Source: CAYYBZ01 sp964470285 [NCBI: uncultured Oligoflexia bacterium]
GTDB lineage: Bacteria; Bdellovibrionota_G; CAYYBZ01
Length of the DNA stretch: 6,001 bases
Direction: 5' to 3'
Assembly: GCA_964470285.1 (NCBI GenBank)
Contig: CAYYBZ010000065.1
Span: forward strand, 1-6,001
A model generated the notes under the pieces. That model saw nothing but the letters and a program-made list of their open reading frames with translations, made no database searches and was not told where the DNA came from. The translations under genes were made by a program, and so were the position numbers. Positions within the stretch are counted from its first letter, which is position 1. Each line of letters begins with the position of its first letter. Below are positions 1-5,291 of the stretch, piece by piece.

Positions 1-2
1 TC

Positions 3-1019
3 GTAAGTGAAACAGATGAAATAACAGAAAAAACCGTAGAAAATTTTAAAAATAAAAAGGGTTATAAAACATTTGAACCGTGGGATGCGGACTATGCAAG
101 TCTTGGATTTTCGTCTCATATCGACAAGTATCTTACTAAAAAGGGGATGGTAAGGGCCCTTAAGGATTCATTTAAAAATATGGGTATTGATCTCGAATCC
201 AAGAATATAATAATGGATCTTGAACCCAGACCCGGCAAGTTTCCTCATGCAGCCTGCTGGGGAATCAAGTCTGCTGAATTTAAAAACGGCAAGTGGGTAG
301 GTGAGGAATCACGACTTATGGCAAATCTTGATAAGGGTGGGATAGATCAGTATGATACCCTTTTTCATGAAGCCGGTCACGCAGTCCATGACGTTTACAT
401 TCATCAAAAACATACAATAAATAAAAACTTAAACCTGCACTACCTCTACGATATGGGAGGCTTTGTCGAGGGCATAGCATATACTCTTCAAAAGGTTCCT
501 TATGAAAGCGAGTGGTTCCTGAAATATGCGATGTATGACAAACCGGAAAAATCAAAAGAAGATATTGAAGAGCTTAAAAAGGCCTTTGAAAAATTTGAAA
601 GGGCCTCAAAGCCATGGGAGGCTTTTAACATAAGAAACTTACTTGTTAAGGTTTATTTTGAAAGAGATATTTATAAGAATCCCGATGCGGATTTTGACAA
701 GATCTGGTGGAAGCATATGCAAAGGCTATTATTTGTTGAGAAGCATGAAAAACTTCCTCACTGGTCGCATAAAATGCATTTCATAACTCATCCCGTTTAT
801 TACCAGTTCTATGTTTTGGCGGATATTATAAGTGAACAGACACTTCATCATTTCAAGAAAAAGTATAAGAAAGTGGTAGATAATAATAAAGTGGGGAAAG
901 ATCTTATAAAGTACTATTTTAACCCGGGAGCCTCTATATACTGGGAAGAAATGCTAAAAAATCTCACAGGAGAAAAGCTAAACCCACAGTACAAGATTGA
1001 TTCGGCAAAGAGCATATAA
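3..1019 (+). CDS. M3-like zinc metallopeptidase, C-terminal part (5' end outside window)
   Basis: The reading frame is open from the left edge (first full codon at base 3) to TAA at 1017-1019, giving 338 visible residues. The ATG at 147 is internal: coding sequence runs through it and no ribosome binding site precedes it. The zinc site is visible: HEAGH at 366-380 supplies two His ligands and the catalytic Glu, and the Glu in FVEG (468-470) is the likely third ligand. The stretch before it (DLEPRPGKFPHAACWG) resembles the strand region before HExxH in M3 oligopeptidases. The later THPVYYQFYVLA segment (about 786-821) resembles the tyrosine-rich substrate-binding segment near the M3 C-terminus. 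By family knowledge it would hydrolyse peptides using zinc. Odd point: the third ligand lies 30 residues after the second His, against about 25 in classical M3 enzymes, so it may be a divergent or M2/M3-intermediate member. Whether it is exported cannot be told without the N-terminus. The YitT gene follows 83 bases later on the same strand. Confidence 0.75.
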   Translation, partial: VSETDEITEKTVENFKNKKGYKTFEPWDADYASLGFSSHIDKYLTKKGMVRALKDSFKNMGIDLESKNIIMDLEPRPGKFPHAACWGIKSAEFKNGKWVGEESRLMANLDKGGIDQYDTLFHEAGHAVHDVYIHQKHTINKNLNLHYLYDMGGFVEGIAYTLQKVPYESEWFLKYAMYDKPEKSKEDIEELKKAFEKFERASKPWEAFNIRNLLVKVYFERDIYKNPDADFDKIWWKHMQRLLFVEKHEKLPHWSHKMHFITHPVYYQFYVLADIISEQTLHHFKKKYKKVVDNNKVGKDLIKYYFNPGASIYWEEMLKNLTGEKLNPQYKIDSAKSI

Positions 1020-1102
1020 AAATATTCAGAAAGTTCTTACCGGGAATACCGCTCAATTTGTTTTAGTAGCTTGATTTGTGCACGCAGGAGACGTTTTCAG
1101 TT

Positions 1103-1963
1103 ATGAAAAAGAGAAAAGATTATAAAAGTTATGTGACTATTCTTTTTGGACTGTCACTTTTAGCCTTGGGTCTGGATTTATTTTTAATTCCGAATAAAAT
1201 TGCTGCCGGAGGAATATCGGGAATTTCTATAATACTTTATCATCTGTTTAAGATTCCCGTCGGTGCTTCCATGCTTGTTTTCAATACGGTTCTTTTTGCA
1301 ATTGCTTTTAAAATCGTCGGCAAAACCTTCGGGGGGCGCTCAATATTTGCAGCCATAATACTCTCGGTTCTTGTAGACGGTTTCCATTATATGTTTGATA
1401 TGAAGGCTTTTACTGATGATCTTCTGATTTCTGTTATTTTCGGATCTCTTTTAAGCGGTATGGGTATGGCAATAGTTTTTAACAGCAGGGCCTCAACCGG
1501 AGGGACTGATATTATTGCTAAAATAATAAACAAATACTCTGCTCTTGAGATAGGGAAATCGCTACTATTAATTGATTTCTTGATAGGCGCATCGGCCGGA
1601 CTTTTTCTCAAATCTGTAGATGTCGCTATGTACTCATTGCTTGCAATTCTCATTAACACTATGTTCATAGATTTTTTCCTTGTCAGCGTAAATACCAAAA
1701 AACAGGCATTTATTATTTCAAATAAACCTAAAGAGATAGCTCAAAGAGTCATAAAGGAACTGGACAGAAGTATCACTTATCTGAAAGCCGAGGGAGCCTA
1801 TTCAGGTGAAGATAAAAAGGCCATGATATGCGTAGTTGGTGCAAGGCAGATACATGATCTTCTGGATATAGTGAGGCAAACCGACGAAAATGCCTTTGTA
1901 GCTGTTTCCAATGTGAATGAAGTCCGTGGAGAGGGATTTAAGGATCTAAAGATAAAAGATTAA
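1103..1963 (+). CDS. YitT family membrane protein (YitT_membrane + DUF2179)
   Basis: A 286-residue protein of typical YitT length. The N-terminal two thirds is hydrophobic, with likely membrane segments at about residues 11-30, 35-50, 54-72, 80-97, 106-126 and 153-195. It carries family signatures: NKIAAGGISG (31-40) after the first segment and STGGTD (131-136). The C-terminal soluble domain (about 198-280) matches DUF2179, with GAYSGEDKK (231-239) and EVRGEGF (273-279). Family members are inner-membrane proteins of poorly defined function; a transporter role is often assumed but unproven. I chose ATG 1103 over the in-frame TTG at 1076 because AGGAG lies at 1086-1090, 12 bases before it, and MKKRK gives a normal basic N-terminus before the first membrane segment. 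No clear promoter is seen in the 83-base gap behind the peptidase, so co-transcription is possible. It converges with the TPR gene, with 38 bases between the two stop codons. Confidence 0.9.
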   Translation: MKKRKDYKSYVTILFGLSLLALGLDLFLIPNKIAAGGISGISIILYHLFKIPVGASMLVFNTVLFAIAFKIVGKTFGGRSIFAAIILSVLVDGFHYMFDMKAFTDDLLISVIFGSLLSGMGMAIVFNSRASTGGTDIIAKIINKYSALEIGKSLLLIDFLIGASAGLFLKSVDVAMYSLLAILINTMFIDFFLVSVNTKKQAFIISNKPKEIAQRVIKELDRSITYLKAEGAYSGEDKKAMICVVGARQIHDLLDIVRQTDENAFVAVSNVNEVRGEGFKDLKIKD

Positions 1964-1970
1964 CGTCATT

Positions 1971-2009
1971 ACAGGGCCGGAAAGGCTTAAAGCAATCCTG
2001 TTTATTTTA
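1971..2009 (+). terminator. weak candidate terminator after the YitT gene
   Basis: Eight bases after the YitT stop, ACAGG (1971-1975) can pair with CCTGT (1997-2001), with a nested GCC/GGC stem (1976-1978 with 1984-1986) around a GGAAA loop. The T-rich stretch TTATTTT follows. The fold has a 10-base one-sided bulge and the T run is broken by A, so it is weak. It is drawn for the + strand because only that side has the T-rich tail. It overlaps the stop codon of the convergent TPR gene. Confidence 0.3.
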
Positions 2010-4065
2010 CCGCGGCCTTTAATTTTTCGTCATTCAAGTCGTTGATTTCTTTTAATGCCTGCTGATTATACTTGTCAACTTTGAGAAGTTCACGGTAAAT
2101 GTTTATCGCCGCATCGTATTTTTTCTGACTGGCGTAGATTTTTCCGATGGCAAAGTAGGCCTTTAAGAAATCCTTGTTGTTTTTTATCGATTCCCTGAAT
2201 TGATTTATGGCTTTGTCAACCTTGTCTTGATGAAAATATACAAAACCTAAGTGATAGTGGGCTGCGGCATTTGTCTTATCGACTTCTGTTGCTTCCTTGA
2301 AATACTTTTCTCCTTTTTTCTCGTTTCCTGATTGATAATATGCATATCCGAGATCCACATAATAATTTGAATCCTTTGGGTTAATATCTATGGCCTTTTT
2401 AAGGGGATCTACGGCTGATTTGTATTTTTCCTGAAGATTTCTTATTTTCCCGAGATGATAAAAGGCATCAGAGTTTTTAGGATCAAGCATCACGGTAGTA
2501 TTAAATTCTTTTTCAGCCTCTTTAAGTTTTGAAGTTCTTAAATAATAAATGCCCAACTGATAATGGGAAGGCGCGTATTTAGGTTTTAAAGAGATGGCTT
2601 TTTGAAGTTCAAATTTTGCCGGCTGTGCGTATTCTTTTTCGATATAAGCAGCTCCGAGTGCGATATACGGATCAGCGCTCGTTGGATCAAGATTTTTGGC
2701 TTCGTTGAATTCCTCGGCCGCTTCATTAAGCTGACCTTTTCTAAGTAAAAGCTCTCCTAAAAGCATTCTTAGTTCAAAATCATCAGGCTCGAGTTTAATT
2801 GCATTCTGATAGCTCTTTATTGCTTCATCGATTTTTCCGTCTTTAACGAGTACCTGTGCCAGCTGCTTCTGTGCAACAAGGTTTTTAGGATCAAGTTTGA
2901 CGGCTTTCCAGTAATCGTCTCTAGCCTGCTGAAATTTTCCGCTTTCAAAAAGTACCTGTGCCCGGTGAAGATATGCTCCTGCGTGATCAGCATCGGCTTT
3001 TAATACAAGCTCAAACTGATCAAGAGCTCTTCCGTAATCTTCGTTTTCCTGATATGCGACGCCGAGGTTAAAATTGGCCTCTACGTAATTAATTTTATAT
3101 TTTACCGCTTTCCTGAACATTTCAAGCATTAGTTTTTTGTCATTTTTATCTTTTCTCTTTGAATATATTACGCCGAGATTGTTATAGGCTTCAGCTAGTT
3201 CGTCATTAAGATCTAAGGCTTTCTTGTAGGATTTTTCAGCATCATCCACCATGCCCTGTTTGAAATAGGTCAGCCCGATGTTGTAGTAGGCATCCGCATC
3301 GTCAGGATCGAGTTCCAGAACTTTTTCATATGCCTGAGCGGCTTCCTCAAATTTTTCCTGATCCGAATATACATTTGCCAAATTATGATATGCCTCTACA
3401 TAGTCAGGATTAAGTTTTATCGCTTCTGAATATGCTTTCTGCGCGTCTGAAAGTTTCCCCCTTTGCTGATAGGATTCTCCTAAGTTGTACCAGGCTTCCG
3501 TGAATTTCGGATCTATTTCAATACACTTTTTGTAAGAATTCACGGCCTGGTTTAAATAGCCTTTTCTTCTGTTCGCAATACCAATATTAAAATATGCTTC
3601 CTTGCTGTTTGGAATTATTTTTAAAACTTCGTTGTATTCCTTGATGGCCTCGTTAATCGCACCTTTTCTATAATAAACGGCTCCCAGATTTAAATGGGCC
3701 GCGGGTTCAGGTGTTTTACTTAGTCTTATGGCATTTTTGTAGGCTACGATTGCTTTTTCAAGCTCTTCCAGAAGTGAATAGCTTATACCTAGATTATACT
3801 GAAGCTGGGCTGAGTCAGGAGATTTTTTGGCAAGGGCCTCAAATTCAGCAACAACTTCCTTCATCGGTTTCCATTTAACCATTCCTTCAGATTCTCTGGT
3901 CATGGCCTTAGTTACAGAACCCTTTGCCTTTATTTTGTCTGCTTTCTTGGTTGAATCGACTTTAACGGGAGTTTTTGTCTGAGTGCTTTTTGCTAAGAGG
4001 GGTGAAGTAATTAATAAAGCTGCAAAAAGTGTTATAAAACAACTAAAAGATACTTTTCTTACCAT
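2002..4065 (-). CDS. exported TPR-repeat protein (17 TPR units)
   Basis: A 687-residue protein read from ATG 4065-4063. This start is chosen because GAGGG (plus-strand 4073-4077) lies 7 bases upstream and because it gives a clean Sec signal peptide: basic MVRK, a hydrophobic core to about residue 20, and likely cleavage after Ala25 (SPLLA). The in-frame ATG 36 bases upstream lacks both. Residues 26-84 form a Lys-rich linker. Residues 85-666 are 17 back-to-back tetratricopeptide repeats, nearly all 34 residues with the usual pattern (W/Y-x-x-L-G at the start, an Ala pair in helix B, L-x-P at the end); repeat 2 has 35 residues and repeat 7 has 37, with a Lys/Asp-rich insertion. A 21-residue tail follows. 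There is no catalytic domain, so it is probably a protein-protein scaffold in the periplasm or on a membrane surface; its partner is unknown. The upstream region carries a structured element with a terminator (4161-4330) that may be a separate RNA or its leader. It converges with the YitT gene. Confidence 0.88.
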   Translation of the reverse strand: MVRKVSFSCFITLFAALLITSPLLAKSTQTKTPVKVDSTKKADKIKAKGSVTKAMTRESEGMVKWKPMKEVVAEFEALAKKSPDSAQLQYNLGISYSLLEELEKAIVAYKNAIRLSKTPEPAAHLNLGAVYYRKGAINEAIKEYNEVLKIIPNSKEAYFNIGIANRRKGYLNQAVNSYKKCIEIDPKFTEAWYNLGESYQQRGKLSDAQKAYSEAIKLNPDYVEAYHNLANVYSDQEKFEEAAQAYEKVLELDPDDADAYYNIGLTYFKQGMVDDAEKSYKKALDLNDELAEAYNNLGVIYSKRKDKNDKKLMLEMFRKAVKYKINYVEANFNLGVAYQENEDYGRALDQFELVLKADADHAGAYLHRAQVLFESGKFQQARDDYWKAVKLDPKNLVAQKQLAQVLVKDGKIDEAIKSYQNAIKLEPDDFELRMLLGELLLRKGQLNEAAEEFNEAKNLDPTSADPYIALGAAYIEKEYAQPAKFELQKAISLKPKYAPSHYQLGIYYLRTSKLKEAEKEFNTTVMLDPKNSDAFYHLGKIRNLQEKYKSAVDPLKKAIDINPKDSNYYVDLGYAYYQSGNEKKGEKYFKEATEVDKTNAAAHYHLGFVYFHQDKVDKAINQFRESIKNNKDFLKAYFAIGKIYASQKKYDAAINIYRELLKVDKYNQQALKEINDLNDEKLKAAVK

Positions 4066-4072
4066 TAACAAA

Positions 4073-4077
4073 CCCTC
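4073..4077 (-). promoter_or_regulatory. ribosome binding site of the TPR gene
   Basis: GAGGG on the minus strand, 7 bases before the ATG at 4065. It decides between this start and the longer in-frame ATG at 4101, which lies upstream of it. Confidence 0.75.
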
Positions 4078-4160
4078 GCTTATAAACTGAATATCCGACA
4101 ATTATTCCAAATAATTGCGTAAATTGGTAGATATTTATTTGGATAGGGTAGGAATAAAGC

Positions 4161-4197
4161 AAAAAAAAAGGGAGATTTAAAAAAATCTCCCTTTTTT
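4161..4197 (-). terminator. strong intrinsic terminator (both directions possible)
   Basis: A perfect 9-bp stem pairs plus-strand 4170-4178 (GGGAGATTT) with 4183-4191 (AAATCTCCC) around an AAAA loop. It is flanked by nine A on the left (4161-4169) and six T on the right (4192-4197). On the minus strand it reads as a stem followed by nine T, an excellent terminator; the A/T flanks can extend the stem. Going leftward it would end the candidate small RNA of 4161-4330, about 95 bases before the TPR start codon. No plus-strand gene ends nearby, so the minus direction is preferred. Confidence 0.85.
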
Positions 4198-4330
4198 ATA
4201 AGAGCGTCAACGTGAATCCAGCACGAGCACTTTGGTTAGTATTTGTTTACTCGAATCAGCTCAAGTGTTCTTAAGAACTCCGCATGAATAATGTTCGTTC
4301 AATATTTTTAATCCACTCTTGAATGACGCT
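4161..4330 (-). ncRNA. candidate structured small RNA (about 165 nt; possible 6S-like layout or TPR-gene leader)
   Basis: Read on the minus strand, arms at 4324-4330 and 4203-4209 (AGCGUCA with UGACGCU) close a region of about 128 bases. Inside, 4310-4316 can pair with 4212-4218 (7 bp including two G-U). An apical hairpin at 4252-4282 has CUUAAG/CUUGAG as its core and an AACA loop. A small side hairpin, partly competing, is possible at 4218-4235. The strong terminator with nine U follows directly. Upstream lies a TTGACA at the -35 position (4353-4358) with a weaker -10 (TATACA, 4337-4332). The region has no open frame. A closing stem, two large unpaired flanks, an apical hairpin and a terminator resemble the general plan of 6S RNA, but I see no diagnostic 6S sequence. 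Caveats: the predicted +1 falls inside the closing stem, and the fold was done by eye. The alternative is a 5' leader with attenuator for the TPR gene. Confidence 0.5.
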
Positions 4331-4331
4331 A

Positions 4332-4358
4332 TGTATAAAAAAAGCGTCCCTTTGTCAA
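4332..4358 (-). promoter_or_regulatory. candidate sigma-70-type promoter for the small RNA
   Basis: On the minus strand a perfect TTGACA (plus-strand 4353-4358) is followed after 15 bases by TATACA (4337-4332), or after 17 bases by the poorer TACATA. The -10 is only 3-4 of 6 matches. Transcription would start at about 4323-4328. The -35 and spacer overlap the GGGACG inverted repeat, so the perfect hexamer could instead be part of that repeat. Confidence 0.45.
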
Positions 4359-4410
4359 GCACAGAAACACGGAAAAGTACGGAAAAGTAAGGGACGAAGT
4401 AGGGGACGGG
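4345..4410. repeat. cluster of short GGGACG inverted/direct repeats (REP-like)
   Basis: CGTCCCTT (4345-4352) is inverted against AAGGGACG (4389-4396). GGGACG occurs again at 4403-4408 in the string AGGGGACGGG. Together they can form a hairpin with a 36-base loop that contains the tandem 10-mer. Such GGGGAC-rich arms resemble the repetitive palindromes found near IS200/IS605-type REP-associated transposases, from memory and unchecked. No transposase is present in the window. Confidence 0.4.
4369..4388. repeat. tandem duplication of a 10-mer
   Basis: ACGGAAAAGT occurs twice, exactly head to tail, at 4369-4378 and 4379-4388. It lies between the two arms of the GGGACG inverted repeat. No function can be assigned. 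Confidence 0.8.
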
Positions 4411-4675
4411 TGTTAAAAAAGTGAAATTTCGCCGAAGTTTAGTTTGGCAATTTGCTTATTTCGGTAAAATCCAATGTAATTAATATATTGTAAACGCTTG
4501 TTCCATCCCGGTGACAACAGTTGTTTCAGGCTATAACATGTCGATAATGTTAACAAATATAGTTAAATTTGTAAAAAGTGCAAATTAAAGTTCTCTTTCG
4601 TAAACACCTAATATAACTATAGCACCTCGCATTAATAAAAAAACAATAAAAACAGTTACTTACCATCATAAAAAC
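4411..4675. other. non-coding region with several short inverted repeats
   Basis: I see no convincing gene here. A short plus-strand hairpin is possible at 4431-4448 (GCCGAA/TTTGGC, one G-U). Further on are three small dyads: ACAAC-A-GTTGT at 4514-4524, TAACAT-N7-ATGTTA at 4534-4552 (flanked by CTATA and TATAG), and AATTTG-N9-CAAATT at 4566-4586. They lie about 125-185 bases upstream of the predicted start of the sigma-54 promoter, in the usual range for activator sites, but each arm is only 5-6 bases in AT-rich DNA. The rest is plain AT-rich sequence. Confidence 0.4.
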
Positions 4676-4692
4676 TTGGCACGCTAATAGCA
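4676..4692 (+). promoter_or_regulatory. sigma-54 (-24/-12) promoter of the lipoprotein gene
   Basis: TTGGCACG-CTAA-TAGCA matches the RpoN consensus TTGGCACG-N4-TTGCW at all but one position. The invariant GG (4678-4679) and GC (4690-4691) are exactly 10 bases apart. The start of transcription would be near 4702-4704, leaving a leader of about 16 bases that still includes the GGAGG at 4709-4713. Such promoters need a bacterial enhancer-binding ATPase, so the downstream gene is probably switched on by a specific signal. Confidence 0.75.
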
Positions 4693-4708
4693 TTAAATCA
4701 ATGCAAAT

Positions 4709-4713
4709 GGAGG
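4709..4713 (+). promoter_or_regulatory. ribosome binding site that sets the lipoprotein start
   Basis: GGAGG lies 5 bases before ATG 4719. It overlaps or follows the in-frame ATGs at 4701 and 4707, which would also sit at or before the predicted transcript start, so those are unlikely starts. Confidence 0.75.
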
Positions 4714-4718
4714 CAATG

Positions 4719-5273
4719 ATGAAAAAAGTTATCCACATAGCAATTATGATCATGCTTATCGGGCTTTTGGTTAATTGTGGTGCCGTCAACAATCAGACCA
4801 ATTTAACTGGCGATGATATGGGTAATACAGATAATTCCAGAAATAACGGAGATATATTAGAAATCATAGATATCAGCAAGATTTCAATTCAAGTATCGGA
4901 AGTTGATGGAGAAATAGGAACAAGCGGTGTTATCGCAAATATAGAAAAGTACACTTTCCAAGTTCTAGATATTGAGGATGGAGTATCTGAAGGAAAAGCA
5001 ATATTTGCGATTGAGGAAAGTGATGGTGAAATTGGTACAAGTGGTAAACCTGCAAGTATTTTCGCAAAAGCTGATGGTGAAATTGGTACTAGTGGAATTT
5101 ACTACAAAGTTAAGATTTTTGGTATGGATTCTGCGGCGCCTGAAAATTCATCTCTTCTTGTAATCTTTGATACTAATGAAGTAACTGTACAAGTAAATGA
5201 AAATGGCAGTTTTTCCTTTGAGATGGAATTTTCTGCTATACCAGTTACAATCGGTTTAGCTTTAGTTGATTAG
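4719..5273 (+). CDS. putative lipoprotein with three DGEIGTSG repeats, unknown family
   Basis: A 184-residue protein. It begins with a short basic MKK, a hydrophobic segment (residues 4-18) and Cys20 in the context LLVNC, a likely lipobox. Asn at -1 is unusual for proteobacterial lipoboxes (Gly/Ala/Ser preferred), so lipidation is probable, not certain. A polar Asn/Asp-rich linker follows (about 21-48). The body contains three exact copies of DGEIGTSG at residues 63-70, 102-109 and 119-126; the spacers differ (31 and 9 residues), so it is not a simple tandem array. The rest looks beta-rich and acidic, with no Cys other than Cys20 and no enzyme motif. I do not recognise the family. It stands alone behind a sigma-54 promoter, suggesting signal-dependent production of a cell-envelope protein, perhaps a binding or surface factor (inference). 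Its stop is 2 bases from the convergent end of the next gene. Confidence 0.7.
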   Translation: MKKVIHIAIMIMLIGLLVNCGAVNNQTNLTGDDMGNTDNSRNNGDILEIIDISKISIQVSEVDGEIGTSGVIANIEKYTFQVLDIEDGVSEGKAIFAIEESDGEIGTSGKPASIFAKADGEIGTSGIYYKVKIFGMDSAAPENSSLLVIFDTNEVTVQVNENGSFSFEMEFSAIPVTIGLALVD

Positions 5274-5291
5274 AATTAGCTATCTTTTTTT
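5257..5291 (+). terminator. candidate intrinsic terminator overlapping the lipoprotein gene end
   Basis: TAGCT (5257-5261) pairs with AGCTA (5278-5282), and AGTT (5264-5267) with AATT (5274-5277), leaving a TT bulge and a GATTAG loop that includes the stop codon. Seven T follow at 5285-5291. The stem is AT-rich and bulged, so the call is moderate. It would stop plus-strand transcripts just inside the convergent gene. Confidence 0.4.

Noticed and set aside
316-555. 79-codon minus-strand frame inside the peptidase gene
   Set aside because: It lies wholly opposite a well-supported coding frame with the HEAGH motif, and its product resembles no protein.
1076-1102. TTG 1076 as start of the YitT protein
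   Set aside because: The AGGAG motif lies downstream of it, and ATG 1103 gives the usual family N-terminus.
1387-1698. 103-codon minus-strand frame inside the YitT gene
   Set aside because: It is antisense to conserved YitT sequence and has no ribosome binding site of note.
4267-4278. Perfect 12-base palindrome GTTCTTAAGAAC as an operator (LexA-like)
   Set aside because: The half-sites are in the opposite order to the Gram-positive LexA GAAC-N4-GTTC, and the palindrome sits in the apical part of the candidate RNA, where base pairing explains it.
4161-4330. Firm naming of the small RNA as 6S (ssrS)
   Set aside because: Only the overall layout fits; no conserved 6S sequence block could be recognised by eye, and the predicted +1 falls within the closing stem.
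4444-4455. Second sigma-54-like site (TTGGC...TTGC)
   Set aside because: GG and GC are only 6 bases apart instead of the required 10.
4550-4792. 80-codon minus-strand frame rich in Ile, Cys and Phe
   Set aside because: It overlaps the sigma-54 promoter and the lipoprotein start in antisense. The hydrophobic look comes from AT-rich DNA and from the complement of the signal peptide.
4972-5163. 63-codon plus-strand frame inside the lipoprotein gene
   Set aside because: It is an out-of-frame shadow; its repeated MVKLV pattern only mirrors the DGEIGTSG repeats.
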